Assembly: GCA_010015655.1 (NCBI GenBank)
Contig: ML976703.1
Coordinates: 332,295 to 396,294 of the forward strand
Length of the DNA stretch: 64,000 nucleotides
Source: Bimuria novae-zelandiae CBS 107.79
Lineage: Eukaryota > Ascomycota > Dothideomycetes > Pleosporales > Didymosphaeriaceae
Reading direction: 5' to 3'
The notes beneath the pieces were generated by a model, which was given only the letters and a program-made list of their open reading frames with translations, was not told the origin of the DNA and did no database searches. Of this stretch, positions 12,303 through 24,316 are shown piece by piece; the first letter of the stretch is position 1, and each line of letters opens with the position of its first letter. The translations under genes and the position numbers were made by a program.

Positions 12303-14523
12303 GATGGGCTATGTGGACCGGACCTGAGCCAGCCCATAGGATGTTGAACAGGCTCACGTTTCTTTCTACTTGCGCCCGGCTGTGGACTCGAGATGCGGGA
12401 TGTGAGACACACAAAGTTGTTAGATAGAAACGGTAGGATGATTGTGCCCTGGTCGCGGCCGGATCAATCGAGTCGGGTCCTGTGGTGAATGTTTTGAAGA
12501 GTGACGGGGTAGAGAGTCGGCGGGGGAGCAGCGCGATGCTAGGTACCGGCGGTGGGTCCACACTACTCAGGCAGACACAGATGATAGTCTAGCAGTGCAC
12601 AGCTGCACAGCACGATTGAACGTGACTGGTGTCGACAAGAGCAGAAGAGAGTTGGTGAGCAGGAGAAAGCAATGCAGGAATTGAGGCGCAGGACAGGAGG
12701 GAGGCGGTCGGCTGTTCCGGTGTAGGTCAAAGTAGACCAGTCCTGAGCGAAAACAGGCGATGGCGGCTGTGAGTGGTCGTCGTTGGAGCTATCAAGAAAA
12801 TAGCACTGCTTGAGGGCAGGGGCGTGAAACGGGGCCAACCAATGGGTCTTGGCCACTAGGTGCGCGCACGAGGATGGTCAGAAGGGAAGCTGCGTTGAGT
12901 GAGGTACTTGAGGGCACGGATAGAAGAATGACTGCGTGCGACGGCAATGGCATGCATTTCTTGTGCGCGTCGGCGGTAGGGATCCGGGGCTGCGGTTAGC
13001 ATGCACCCTCTGGCGTATCTAACTTGACACACTGACTACTGAGGTCTTAGCTCTGTGCTGGCGGCGCCACTGCTCGAGGCCGGGATAACCCACGGACAAG
13101 GACAGCTGATCAGGGTCGAGCAGAGGGAAGAAGCAAATTAGCAGCGTTGAGCCGGCGATGACGTGTCCCACACTCTGGCATGACTGCTTTTGCGTTGTTG
13201 CTGGATCGTGTCAGGCCGCAACGGGGTGCAGGACAGGGCTGCAGCAACGTTCTGCTGCTGTCCAAAGCCACGGGCGATGCGGCGAATCAGGGGCGGTGAA
13301 CGGCTCCAGGGGTGCGAGCCTGCTGGCATGCAGAAGCGTGATGACCTGGCGTAGCGCGGCGAACAAGATCTGCACAAGCTGCCCTGCGGGAACTGACTTC
13401 ATTATGGCGGTGCGGGCGGTGATGTGTCCTCGCGAACTGTCGCGAAGAGCGGTGAATTGTGACGTCTAGCCTCATGCAACGCCCACTTTGCGACGCGAAT
13501 CTGCCGGAACGGGGCCCTGGTGTTGGCCGAAGGGGGGAGGGCACTGCACTGTGGACAACTAGAACGACCGAAGCGCGTTGGTGGGCGCACGGGGACAGTG
13601 TTCGTGAGGAAAATGAGTAGAAGAGGTACGTATGTAAACATTTCTTCCAGCGCCCTGGTCTGAGGCTGCGGCGTCCCGGTAGTGCGTCTCGTGCATCTGT
13701 GGCTTGCACCATCGTCTGGGGTAGACATGGCGTATATTTTTGGCAGGCGATGCATGGAACAGCTCGAGGCGGTGAGGCCCGAGTAGTGTTCGTACATGCA
13801 TGCATGCAGTCGCGCCTTTGGGATGCCATCGAACTGTTGTTTACTCACTGTACTGGCGTGGGATGTGGGGAGCGTCTTTTACGGCCTTGGCGCTCCGCTG
13901 CCGATGTCGCTGCCGACGTTGCTACATCTGCTGAGACACCCTCCGTCGCGCCTGCCGTTGCGACTTTGCGTGGGTGAGCCAGCGGGTAAGAACGCTCCGC
14001 TCCGCCCCGCCCCGCCCCGCCGGTTGCACCTGCCCGTTATTGCTTCAGACGAGAGCTTCAGGTATTGTAGGCTTCCTGCTGGTACCAATGTATTACACGT
14101 GCAAATCAATCTACCCATTATACCTTTTTGACAGCTTCCATCCAAGTTCCACTGCCCCGCCCCGCCGTTGCTGCTACTCTACGTGGGTGCCTTCCTTCTT
14201 TGAATTGCTACCCCGCTCTGTCGTCGCTGCCTAAAATACGTAGGAGGTTCCTGCCTTCTTAGAATCTCTATCCCGCCCCGCCGTCGCTACCCTGCTCTAA
14301 AAATACGTGGGAGATTCCTTCCTTCTTGAAATGCTACCCCGCCCCGCCCCACTAGTGCTCCTGTGCTTTTGCTGCTGACAGCCCCCACCGCAAGCTTCCT
14401 CCTGCACTGCCCAGACCTACCGCATCTGCTCTGAGTGAGGCTTCTTTCAACACTGCATTCTCACTACGAGCACTCCAACCAGAAACTCCTTCACCATCCC
14501 TCTCCTCCAGCCTTGCCACCACA
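12303..14523. other. Intergenic region between divergent Myb and cofactor B genes
   Basis: This 2.2 kb probably holds both promoters and an unplaced first exon of the Myb gene. A minus-strand open frame at 12280-12561 (MDPPPVPSIALLPRR...) could contribute that exon, but I could not find a convincing donor. The right part is C-rich with tandem GC boxes (separate entry). No other gene is recognised. Confidence 0.5.
14154..14347 (+). repeat. Three degenerate about 60-67 bp tandem units with GCCCCGCC boxes
   Basis: Units share the order GCCCCGCCGTCGCT, then AATACGTGGGAG, then CCTTCCTTCTT, then GCTACCCC. They repeat about every 60-67 bases, and a partial fourth unit ends in CCCCGCCCCGCCCC. The block sits about 180 bp upstream of the cofactor B ATG, so it may be a promoter element array. 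Confidence 0.65.
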
Positions 14524-16198
14524 ATGTCGCGCCCAGACGTTCCCCTGCAAATTTCCTCACCCAACGCCTCGTCCGAACGCCGCATCTCGCCCTCGTGGAC
14601 CATAGCCCAGTTCAAGACGCGCCTCGAACCTATCACTGGAATTCCCGCCTCCTGCCAGCAGCTCACGCTGCGTGTCGCCTCGCAAGATGCTGTGCAAATC
14701 TCGGCCGCCGACGAAGAGACCACCCAGCTCGCGGCCTTCCCGCTACAGCCCTACGCCGAAATCACTGTAAGTACAACGCCTAACCATGCACTTTCCATCG
14801 TCATCGTCCTGTAATCTCCTGGTCTGCCCTTTCCAACTCGCAGCCATCCTTATCCACCATCCGGTGATTCGACCCCCAACCAGATCAACGAATGCCAACT
14901 TTCAAGGAGAACGATAAACGTGAACAAAGAGGCTTAAGCCTATGTCTCGCTTTCTGACATCGGAACCCTAGGTCGGTGACACACGTCCGCCAGGAGCACG
15001 CACAGACTTCTCGGATTTGGCTTCAGTGGAGAAGTACACCATGCCCACTACGGAGTATGAGACTCGGACAGACAGCGTCTTAGCATGGAAGAAGAATCAG
15101 AAGCTTGGCCGCTTTGACCCAAATGCCCCCTCCATCGAGCAGCAAAAGGTCCAAGCCTCGGAGCGTGAGATTGAGGAGAGAGGTAAGTGCACTGTTGTTT
15201 GGTCATGCCTTCGCGAACTCGTACGGATGTGGCAGTGTAGACCCAGCCTGAGCAAATCCACATTCAATCCGCGACAATAATTCATCACCGACCATGCTAG
15301 TGGAAGACGCCAAACGCCAAAAAAGATCACGTTGCCTGAATGCCAGACAGGCGGATCTGCAGCTGTTCAACTCGGCTTTTGGTACTACATCCGATAGCCC
15401 GGTACACTCGTTCTTGTTTCATTCATCGATCCAAGATCGACCTACTTCTTACCAACAATGTATTGCAAGTTGCCCACTACTAAACATACCTATCTAAGCG
15501 TCAGTTCAGTCTGGCGACCATGGTCGACACGTCAGCAGCAGCAGCAGTAGAGCTACGCTGTCTCCGCCGTTATTATGCTTCAGTCTAGTATAGGGGACTG
15601 CCTTCGACGTTCTTCCAGCCATATTTACAACTCAGACCATCAATACACAGCAGCATCTCTAGGACGCATTTCTGTCTGGTGCTCGTATGGAGAAAGGTTG
15701 CGTGAACAGTCCTCTTGCTCAGATCGCGAAAGAAACTCGATGAGAAAATGCTTTCGCAAACAATCGCCATTTGCCCGATGCTGCCGTCAGCGTTTAAGTA
15801 TTCAACGTCCAAGACATGGCTACTACACTGCAGCAATCACGTACGAGTTTGGGCGAAGATTTGCTCATGACGTGGACATTGCACGTTGAAACACCTAAGG
15901 ATTCACTAACTTGAGGTTAACAGGCATCACTCTTGGCGCCCGCGTGCGCATTCTCCCCGAGACCGACTCTAGACGAGGAACAGTGTCCTACGTCGGTCCT
16001 GTCCCTGAGATTCCAGGCATCGGCTCATGGGTCGGTATTACCCTCGACGAGCCCACTGGGAAGAACGACGGTACGGTGAACGGGACAAAATATTTTGAAT
16101 GTGGCAGGAACTACGGAGTCTTTCTTCGGCCTGAGCGTTGCGAGATCGGCGACTTTCCTCCTCTTGACTTGGGCGACGAGGACCTGGAGGAGCTGTGA
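14524..16198 (+). CDS. alf1: Tubulin-folding cofactor B (UBL plus CAP-Gly)
   Basis: Cofactor B (Alf1 in yeast) captures alpha-tubulin during tubulin heterodimer assembly. Exons 14524-14766, 14972-15182 and 15924-16198 join to 242 aa, the usual family length. Residues about 7-82 form a ubiquitin-like domain (VPLQISSPNASSERRISPSW start). Exon 2 has the conserved linker YTMPTTEYETRTDSVLAWKK and RFDPNAP. The C-terminal CAP-Gly domain reads RVRILPETDSRRGTVSYVG, with GSWVGITLDEP, GKNDGTVNGTKYFEC and YGVFLRPERCE; GKNDG is the tubulin-tail binding motif. The protein ends DLGDEDLEEL, resembling an EExx acidic tail. The second intron is 741 bp, unusual for this window, but the flanks splice in frame to EERGITLGARV with a CTAAC branch point just before the acceptor. 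Confidence 0.92.
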
Positions 16199-17334
16199 AT
16201 GAAGCCGACGGGACAGAAGCAAAGCAGAAAAACCAGCTGACATCTTGCACGAAACGTGGATTTACAAGACCACTGGCATGTCAATGATGGAGGTGTGAAC
16301 TTCCGAATGCAGGGGAGCTTTACCTTACATAGACTGTCAGCCGACGTGGAGGCACTATGAGGGACTTGCTTCAAGGATCAATAATCTAGAAGAAGTTTCC
16401 ATGACAAGCTTTCAAAATATACAGAACAATGTGAAATTTTGAATACCCTTGTGCAATGTGCGGCTTGGCTCTCATATTGTTCAGCTGCATCCTTGGGGGA
16501 AAAGTCAGAAGGTGGTGAAAACTCTCCAGCCATTTAACGTCGTATGTAATATCATCCACAAAACGGTTCCATGTAGATCATAAGCGGAATGAAGACCTGA
16601 GAATATTGTATCTGTTATCCTGAGGGGCCGAAAGGAGAAGGATGAACAAAAATAAAGCGAAACTAAAATGCCCACCTCACAAGTCAACGATGTAATGCTG
16701 CTTTCCGTCCCACGGCGACTAATTCCCTTTAGCCTTTTCAAGGTCTCGAGACGTTGTTAAACAGCAATGGCAAAATCGCCACTTCATGCTTCTTGCCCTG
16801 CCATATCCATGGAAACTGCCTGCCTGCAAATATCCCTCGTATCCGGCATCTTTTTTATCGCCCTCTACACAACACCTATATTTAAATATATCTACAGCGT
16901 CTGGAATCCTCTTCATGGTCTTGATCAGTTCGGCTGATGACGTTTACTCAAACCTAAAAACTGTGTAACTGTTGCGCACACTTTTTGTAACCAGAACTGT
17001 CTTACAGGTAATTAACTCGCTGTGTTGCGAAACTGTACAAAATGTCGCTCATGCCTATGAATTACTGTGAGCCGCTAGTTGATTGCGGATCTCCAGTCTC
17101 CGTGGAAGCTAAAGAGGCCTTCGACGACGTAGATGAACTGAGGCTTGATTTGCGATCTGGAAACGCCAGTAGAGTGCAACAGTGAGGAAACATTATTACT
17201 GTTATTCAGGTGTAGAAGTCCTGTGCAAAGCCTCTGGGGCAGAACCGACTTGCGAGGACGGGCTAGGGGGTATGCCAGGATAATTGTGATCAGTAGACTG
17301 TACAGCTATTAATCTCGTTGAATTGCTATCTGCG

Positions 17335-17504
17335 TGTTGTTCTGTATAGTGTCCTGCGGCGCTCTCTAGGGGCTGGCAGTAGGGTCTATTTTCATGACGT
17401 ATCTATGATACTGTTGAGGTAAGAGGTGCTTGATAAGCTGAGGAAGCAGCATCAGACCAACGCCACGTGACACGCGTGATCCGCGTCTCCTCATAACCGT
17501 CACA
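17335..17504 (+). repeat. Dispersed repeat, copy 1 (partner at 46459-46624); possible solo LTR
   Basis: About 170 bases align along their length with 46459-46624 in the same orientation. Shared blocks include TACTGTTGAGGTAAGAGGTG and GAGGAAGCAGC, and the order of blocks is the same. This copy runs from TGTTGTTCTG to CCGTCACA, so TG...CA ends are possible, but I found no target duplication. The second copy lies in RIP-affected DNA. Confidence 0.7.
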
Positions 17505-17942
17505 GGGTATGTAGACTCGGATTCTAACAGTACTTCTGGTCTGTACGTCGTGGTCATATCCATTTCCCACCTCCGAGGACGGTGTAGATAGAGTCAGCTG
17601 CGTGGACCAGCGCTCGTTCGTGCGGCGCGTGGGATCAACGCCCGGATTCGAAATATGTCATTGTCAGCTGCTGTACTGCTTGTCCTCGGATAACACACAG
17701 GACTAGGACAGAATGAAACATACCTGTCTCAACCGACTCTGTTCCTTCCCGTATGGGCATGGCCACTCGGGTGCAATATGAGCATACTAAGAACAAAAAC
17801 GCTTCTCTATTGCGTTTTGGTACGGCATCGTGCCGCAGCTTGGAGAAACTGTAACTGACCTAAAGATTCACCAAGACACTACTTTCTTATTGCAAGTCGG
17901 CGCGCGCTCAGAACGAAACTTGGAAATTCAGTAGCAAGAACC

Positions 17943-18007
17943 ACGCGTGGATTTCCTCCTAGGAGTGTTGTCGTAGTGAGGGAACTCAGTTGTGCATATA
18001 CACAATG
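17943..18007 (+). repeat. Short dispersed repeat, copy 2 (partner at 7349-7414)
   Basis: Same unit as 7349-7414, with scattered transitions (for example GTGCATATACACAATGA against GTGTGTATACGCAATGA). It lies 440 bases downstream of the end of the 17335-17504 repeat. Confidence 0.7.
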
Positions 18008-18391
18008 AAAGAAAACCGTTAAAACTTAGAAATATGATATTAATTTAACTGTATATATGACCCCGGGTCGCAAAAGCGAGTTTATTGAAGAGAAGAAAAG
18101 AGAAGCTCTAACATTATGGCAGACATTCTCTCTGTAGCTAAAACATCGCATCGCATCGTCACGTTCATCCCCTACGGACGTGCCCAACAGAACTAGGTAA
18201 GCAGCAAAAAATAGACGCTCAAAAACGACACCGGGGTATAATGAACAAAGAAACGCCGACGTCGACCATTCGTTTCCACTCATATACGGTCTTGCCAAAG
18301 CACCCTACAGACATTACCAGAGCAAGTTCTCTCGAATTCATGAGTGATAAATCGCTACCAGGCGTCTTGTACGGTCTCCAGCCCAATTCCC

Positions 18392-20523
18392 CTAATTCCA
18401 GGTTTTCCGATGCACTGCCCTCAACTCTTGTAACCCCATCGCCTTGTCATCACCTATATCCTCTTCAAATGGGTTCCCCAGGCTTGGCGCCCTAGGAATG
18501 CTCGTCTGCAGCCCCTCCTGACTACCGTCGAGGTGATCCGCCTTATATGCCATGCTGAGCTCGCGGTCACCCGCCAAGCCTATCGCGATGATATCGTCCA
18601 ATCTGCTCGTCTTGAAGCTCGTCGGCTTGCGCGGCACCGTGAAGAGGAGATACAGCGCCATCAGCATGGACAGCAGCGGCGGCAGAGTAAACAGCAGCGC
18701 GGACCTATTACCCGAACCAACACGTGTGCAGGCGAACGTAGCTTTGCCCATCGCCGCGGGGCGAAAATCGACGCTGTCCGCCAAGGGGCTAGACTTGCGC
18801 ATACTGTCTAGCGTGCTCATCTGGCCCATGGTAATGCCGGCCGTGAGGCCGAGGACGTCCTCAAGCGCATTGTTGGAATCGTTGAAACCGTAGCCTGCGA
18901 CTTCTTTCTTACGGATGAGCTGCTGCCAGGAATCGACGGTGGAGTAGCGATCCGACGTGTCCGTCACATTGAGCGCTTGGTTGAAGATGGTATTCGTCAT
19001 GCCGTTCCAGTAACGGCCTTCTGAAAGGGGAGGTATGAGTGCGGCGGCAGCACCGCCTGCATAGCCGTCGCCCAAGGTCCAATTAGCTTGGGTGGTTACA
19101 GCGGAATCGCAGCCGTCGACGCCGGAGATGAGTTTGGAATACGAAGGAGTGGTGGTGAGGTTGCCTTGTCGGAGCTCGAGTGTTAGGGTACGCCATTGGA
19201 TTGTGGGGCGTACATCCACTTTACAGCTCACAGCATAGGTGAGGTTTCTGGCGACACCCGCTTTCATGGCTTCGTAGCTAGCCGCGTGTTTGGCAATGAA
19301 GTCTTTATCTCCCATGGACGCGGCCAACGTAAGACTGATGATTCCTGTAGCACCCATCGCCACAGTACCTTTGCCAACATTGTTGTTGGTGGGACAGAAG
19401 CGAGAGACCATGACCCCAAAAGCCCCGTTGGGGTCTTCAGCGCTAGCTTGGGTATAATTACAGCCATCCGCTTCCACCGATATCTGGTGGAAGTTGGCCT
19501 GGTCATCTGGAACCTTGTCAGGGACGTTGGATTTGTATGCCACCGTCCCTCCAGGTTGACACTTGACTGGGTTGAAAGCCATTATGGGAAGACACTGAGA
19601 AACCGTGCGCAGGTTGGACTGGTCAATGTAACGGCCAAATGGCCCGTCCGACGGCTCGATCAGGTTCGGAAAATCCGTGTAAAAGATTTCGGGCGTTCCG
19701 ATGGCCGTACGTTGGATACCAACTCCACTACGGGAATAGGCAACATGATTCGGGTTGACGGTGTTGATCGACCCAATGTATTGCGCGCCCGACCATGAAG
19801 GACATCCGAGGTTAGTCGTCGCGTAATACGCCGATCCGTCGTCGTTGTTCCAGAATGTTCGGTACTCCCATAGAGGTGAGGAGCGTTCTGTACGATTGTT
19901 CGGTACCACCCTGGTGCATTTGTTGTCCGCTCCACTATGGATCCGAGGAGGGTTAATCTCTGAGTGGCATGTCGTGTCGGTCAATGTCACAGCAGCTACA
20001 ACGGCCGCTGTAATGAGACCCGTGAAAAGGAACGAGAGCTGCGGCACGAACGTACTTCGGAAGCTCCTTATTCGTTCTGGGATTGTGTTAATACCAAGTA
20101 CCTGAGGGTCATGCAGCGTCAGCAACTGTCTCACGGATGGGGCCAGGGTGGTAGGAGGCAACCGGGGAATTACTGACAGCGCGCCATTTCTCCGTGATGG
20201 CGGGGTTATGATGCAGCTGATATTTGACATCAGATATCTCGTGGTTGATCTGGCGCAGCCATTGTTTTTGAATCTCACCGCTGGCATAGCGGCTCAAGAC
20301 AGTGGCGAGGACAGTGATGACGATGTTGTATGCGACCTAAGGTAATCAATGCCTGACCACTGAAGCTTCGAACAAGCGGACGCACCTTGAAGCTAGTGGT
20401 AAGTCTATAGCCCGGGACCACGATTGTAACGAACACGAGGACGAATGTGAAGATTAGGATGGAGAAGAGAATGAAGACCGCCACCAAAAGGTTGATGGGC
20501 AAACCAGAAAGTCGGTGGGACAT
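18392..20523 (-). CDS. Fungal membrane-anchored protein of unknown function
   Basis: Three exons on the minus strand fit: 20523-20386, 20336-20178 and 20101-18392, giving 668 aa with phase-0 introns of 49 and 76 bp. The second intron uses a GTCAGT donor. Exon 1 is MSHRLSGLPINLLVAVFILF and continues as a strong hydrophobic segment (residues about 10-36). A second membrane segment is SFLFTGLITAAVVAAVTLT (about residues 120-140), and a third is near the C-terminus (LLFTLPPLLSMLMALYLLF). Between them is a roughly 400-residue Cys-containing, N-glycosylation-rich region (several NxT/NxS sites) likely to be luminal or extracellular, and the tail after the last helix is charged. I do not recognise a catalytic motif. 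It resembles fungus-specific large membrane proteins of unknown role. Confidence 0.8.
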
Positions 20524-21296
20524 GTTGCCCTAGCTATAAAACCATAACCAATGAGTGAATCGTATAGGGCTACCAGAGCGAATGAGTGTGAATCGTGTAT
20601 GGCTACCGGAGCGACATGTAGCGGTCAGGTTGTGCAAGGAATGACCAAAGAGTGACACAAAAGCAAGACAAGAACAGATTTCGGGGTAGGTTTTGCAATA
20701 AGCAGCCTGGGGAATGGAGTACAGTCTCCCAGCAACGTTCGGGTTTTCTAGCGCCGATCCCCCTTTCCTTGCAAATACACTAGTGTATGACCACCGCAAG
20801 GGTCTGTCCCTTTAGCCACGTTATGCACCCGCACCTCCTGGGAGATGGGTGACGGGTGGGCCTCGAGGAAGCCTGCTCCTCGACGGCTAGCCTGGTTGTG
20901 AAACCCCGTAAAAAGGTGCGGGCATCGATTGGTAGTTTGTCCGGCGCTAGGCCGTTCGTGTTGGGGGCAGTGATTTCTAGAATTCGATTACATGGCCAAT
21001 TCTCCGTCCCGAGACGATAATGATGACTGTATCAGAGAGAAGTTCACCTGAATGAGCGAGTCACATATACATACACTGCACAGGCACGGACGCTCTCCAG
21101 GTGTTCGGTAGTCCACTGTGGACCTGATATGGTGGCGCAGGCGGCCGGCCCTCAATACCTCCGTACGTTTCGCCTGATCGGATTGCGCTTTTGCCGCAGG
21201 TATTTCGGTGCGAGCCGAGCCTGAAAGGTCACGTGCTGGCTGGCTAGGTAGCCTGATGCTGACGTAGTTGCATTCGACCGACTGTATGTTGCTGCA
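20524..21296. other. Intergenic region between divergent genes
   Basis: This 770 bp separates the divergent membrane-protein and DUF255 genes and presumably holds both promoters. A near-duplication of a short phrase occurs at 20560-20615 (GAATCGTGTATGGCTACCGG against GAATCGTATAGGGCTACCAG). Nothing else is recognised. Confidence 0.5.
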
Positions 21297-23685
21297 ATGG
21301 CTCACACGCACGCCATGGATAACGGCGACGACGGCTTCAAACTGGTTAACCGCCTGCACCAGAGCAGAAGTCCGTATGTAAGTGCCAGCGCAAGCCGCCC
21401 CAGCGCTCTGCGCGACGCTGACGGCGGCAGGTTCGCGGCCACATGAACAATCCGGTGGCGTGGCAGGTAGGTTCCAAGGTTCCTTCTCGAACTCGAGACG
21501 TGATAAAGTCCTAATTTTTGCATCGCAGACTTGGAGTCCGGAGGCACTGAAGCTGGCCAAGCAATCAGACAGGCTCATCTTCATCAGTATCGGCTATGCG
21601 GCGTGCCACTGGTGCCATGTCATGGAGCGCGAGTCTTTTGAGAATGCAGAGGTGGCGGCGATCCTCAACGCGGCCTTTGTGCCCATCAAGGTCGACCGCG
21701 AGGAGCGCCCCGACATCGACCGCATCTACATGAACTACATGCAGGCGTCGACGGGCGCGGGCGGCTGGCCGCTCAACGTCTTCCTGACGCCCGACCTGCA
21801 GCCCATCTTCGGAGGCACTTACTGGCCGGGGCCGGGCTCGACGACGGCGGGCGGCCACGTCGGCTTCGTCGACATCCTGGGCAAGATGCGCGACGTGTGG
21901 AGGACGCAGCGACAGCGGTGCGTGGACTCTGCGCAAGACGTCACGGCGCAGCTCCGCGAATTTGCGCAGGACGGCAGCATCAGCCGCAAGGAGGGCGCCG
22001 ACCAGGACGGCCTCGACGTCGAGCTGCTGGAGGAGGCCTTCGAGCACTTCGCGGCGCGCTACGACACGACGCACGGCGGCTTCGGCGCGGCACCCAAGTT
22101 CCCCACGCCGAGCAACCTAGCCTTCCTGCTACGGCTATCGCAGTACCCGCAGGTCGTCGCCGATGTCGTGGGTGCCAAAGAATGCAGCGCGGCCAAGAAC
22201 ATGGCCGTGGCGACGCTGGCTGCGATGAGCAGAGGCGGCATCCACGACCACCTCGGCGGCGGTTTTGCGCGCTACAGCGTCACCCGGGACTGGAGCCTGC
22301 CGCACTTCGAGAAGATGTAGGCCGCCCGCACCGACTCCCACACCATTGCACTGACCCCGCGCAGGCTGTACGACCAGGCGCAGCTGCTGCCCCTCTACCT
22401 CGATGCCTACCTCCTGACGCGCGACGCCGACTATCTGGCTACCGCCCACGATATCGCTGCGTACCTGACGAGCCCGCCCATGATTGCTGACACGGGCGGC
22501 TTCTTCTCTGCAGAAGACGCCGACTCCCTCTACCGCGCGTCGGACCGGGAGAAGCGCGAGGGCGCCTTCTATGTGTGGACGTACATCGAGTTCCAGAACG
22601 TGCTAGGTGACCGGGACGCCGACATCCTCGCCCGCCATTATAACGTGCAGGACGAAGGCAACGTCGACCCCGAACACGACGCCCACGACGAGCTGATTAA
22701 CCAGAACGTACTGGCCGTCAAGGGCACGCCTGCGGCACTGGCGAAGGAGTTCGCCCTGTCCACCGAAGACATCGAGACGATACTCGCCGAAGGCCGGACG
22801 AAGCTGCTTGTACACAGGCTCAAGGAGAGGCCGCGCCCGGCGTTGGATGATAAGATTGTCGTCTCCTGGAACGGCCTCGCCATCGGCGCCCTCGCCCGCA
22901 CCGCAGCTTCGCTCGCTGCCTCAGACCTTTCAAGGGCAACAGAGTATCTTGCCGCTGCAGAGAAAACTGCGGCCTTCCTCAAGACGCAACTCTACAACGC
23001 ACAGTCCCACACGCTCCTGCGCGTCTACCGCGAAGGCCCCGGTAATGTCCAGGGGTTCGCCGATGACTATGCATACCTCATCTCCGGCCTGATCGACCTC
23101 TACGAAGCGACCTTCGACGACTCCTACCTCGCCTGGGCCGATGCCCTACAGCAAAGCCAGATCCGCCTGTTCTGGGACGAGGAGCATCTTGGCTTCTTCT
23201 CCACGCCCGAGGGCCAGCAGGACCTCATCATGCGGCTGAAGGATGGCATGGACAATGCGGAGCCGGGCACCAATGGTGTATCGGCGAGAAATCTGGATCG
23301 CCTTGGTGCCCTCCTCGAAGACGAAGGATACGTAAAGAGGGCGCGAGAAACCACGAGTGCGTTCGAGGCGGAGATTATGCAGCACCCGTTCTTGTTTCCC
23401 GGAATGATGGACAGCATAGTTGCCACCAAGTTCGGCATCAAGCACGCCGTTATCACGGGCGAGGGCGAAAGAGCCGACGAGTGGCTGCGCCGGTATAGGG
23501 ATAAACCCGCGGGATTGAGTGTTGTCAGCAGGGTGGGTAAAGATATTGGCAACTGGTTGAAGCAGAGGAATCCTTTGGTGAAGAGCATGGACGCTGAAAA
23601 AGAGGGTGTCATGGTCTGCGAAGATGGGGCGTGTAGGGCTGAGTTGGATTATGGCATGCAGGGTTTGGACATCAGTGAACGATGA
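21297..23685 (+). CDS. DUF255 thioredoxin-fold protein (YyaL/SPATA20-like)
   Basis: Exons 21297-21377, 21431-21466, 21529-22316 and 22365-23685 join to 741 aa. Exon 2 is only 36 bp (VRGHMNNPVAWQ) and supplies the family phrase equivalent to HxxNPVxW. Exon 3 opens TWSPEALKLAKQSDRLIFIS and has YAACHWCHVMERESF, the CxxC thioredoxin-like site of the N-terminal Thioredox_DsbH (DUF255) domain, then VDREERPDID and GGWPLNVFLTPD. The rest is an alpha/alpha toroid-like region (LYDQAQLLPLYLDA, GGFFSAEDADS, ISWNGLAI-type phrase VSWNGLAIGALAR) similar to N-acylglucosamine epimerase folds. The biochemical role is not established. Length and domain order match YyaL and SPATA20. The 48-bp third intron interrupts the codon of Met in EKML. 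Confidence 0.9.
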
Positions 23686-24316
23686 AAGTGGATGGTTGAC
23701 ATGACTGTTATGAATTTATGCAAATGAAGAGTGGGGGCGTTCGATACGATATCCAGGGTTTGATCATGTCGCTCTTTGGTGGCGTCGCGGGTTGGGCAAA
23801 AACCAACCGTGCTCTGCGTTGTACGAGGAGCTCGTTTTTAGTGAGGCATATGGCAAGGTTTTTCGATCTGACAGCCCAACATTAAAACCCTTTAAAATAA
23901 TTATTAAAAAAAGTTAAATATACAAGAAAATAGCCCTTAATCTCCTCTTTTAGCTCTTGGATTTTTATAAATTAATAATTGATATTGTGGTTGTAATGCA
24001 GCACTGCTAGATTGAAAAAACCTTGGCATATTCCTCACTAAAAACGAGCTCCTCCTATGCGGACTTTGTTCACAGTAGTTCTCAGTTCTCGATCACGGGC
24101 ACAATATCACCACCGAGCTTACACACCATCTTCGGATCCGAAGACAACCAAACGAACACTTTTATACATGCAGAACGTGATCAAATCATCAAATACATGG
24201 CATCCTACGCAACGACCTCATCAACGCCATCTACACTCATTGCATCAGCTTCCAACCGATCCGCGGCCCAATCGTGCCATGCCACTTCCATTGTGCGCTT
24301 CGCTCTCCCTCTTGGT
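23686..24316. other. Intergenic region between convergent genes, hosting a MITE
   Basis: About 630 bp between the DUF255 gene and the convergent carrier gene. The central 232 bp is a terminal-inverted-repeat insertion (separate entry). Open frames across it are chance frames. Confidence 0.6.
23824..24055. mobile_element. TA-flanked non-autonomous DNA transposon (MITE), Tc1/mariner-like
   Basis: The two ends are inverted copies about 45-48 bases long: GAGGAGCTCGTTTTTAGTGA reads inward from both sides, followed by near-matching TATGGCAAGGTTTTT. Bases TA flank both ends (23822-23823 and 24056-24057), as expected for a Tc1/mariner-type target duplication. The 232-bp body is AT-rich with no coding capacity. 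The first base of the two inverted ends differs. No autonomous partner with these ends is visible in the window. Confidence 0.8.

Larger units (their letters stand above)
16199..18391. other. Intergenic 2.2 kb with two dispersed repeats
   Basis: No gene is recognised. It contains two repeat units (17335-17504 and 17943-18007) that have copies elsewhere in the window. Remaining short frames are overlapping and featureless. Confidence 0.55.

Noticed and set aside
13287..13829. 180-codon minus-strand frame upstream of the Myb gene
   Set aside because: Arg/Pro/Ser-rich translation typical of C-rich non-coding sequence; could not be spliced to the Myb exons in frame.
19196..19798. 200-codon plus-strand frame opposite the membrane-protein gene
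   Set aside because: It is antisense to a long exon with clear membrane and glycosylation features; a shadow frame.
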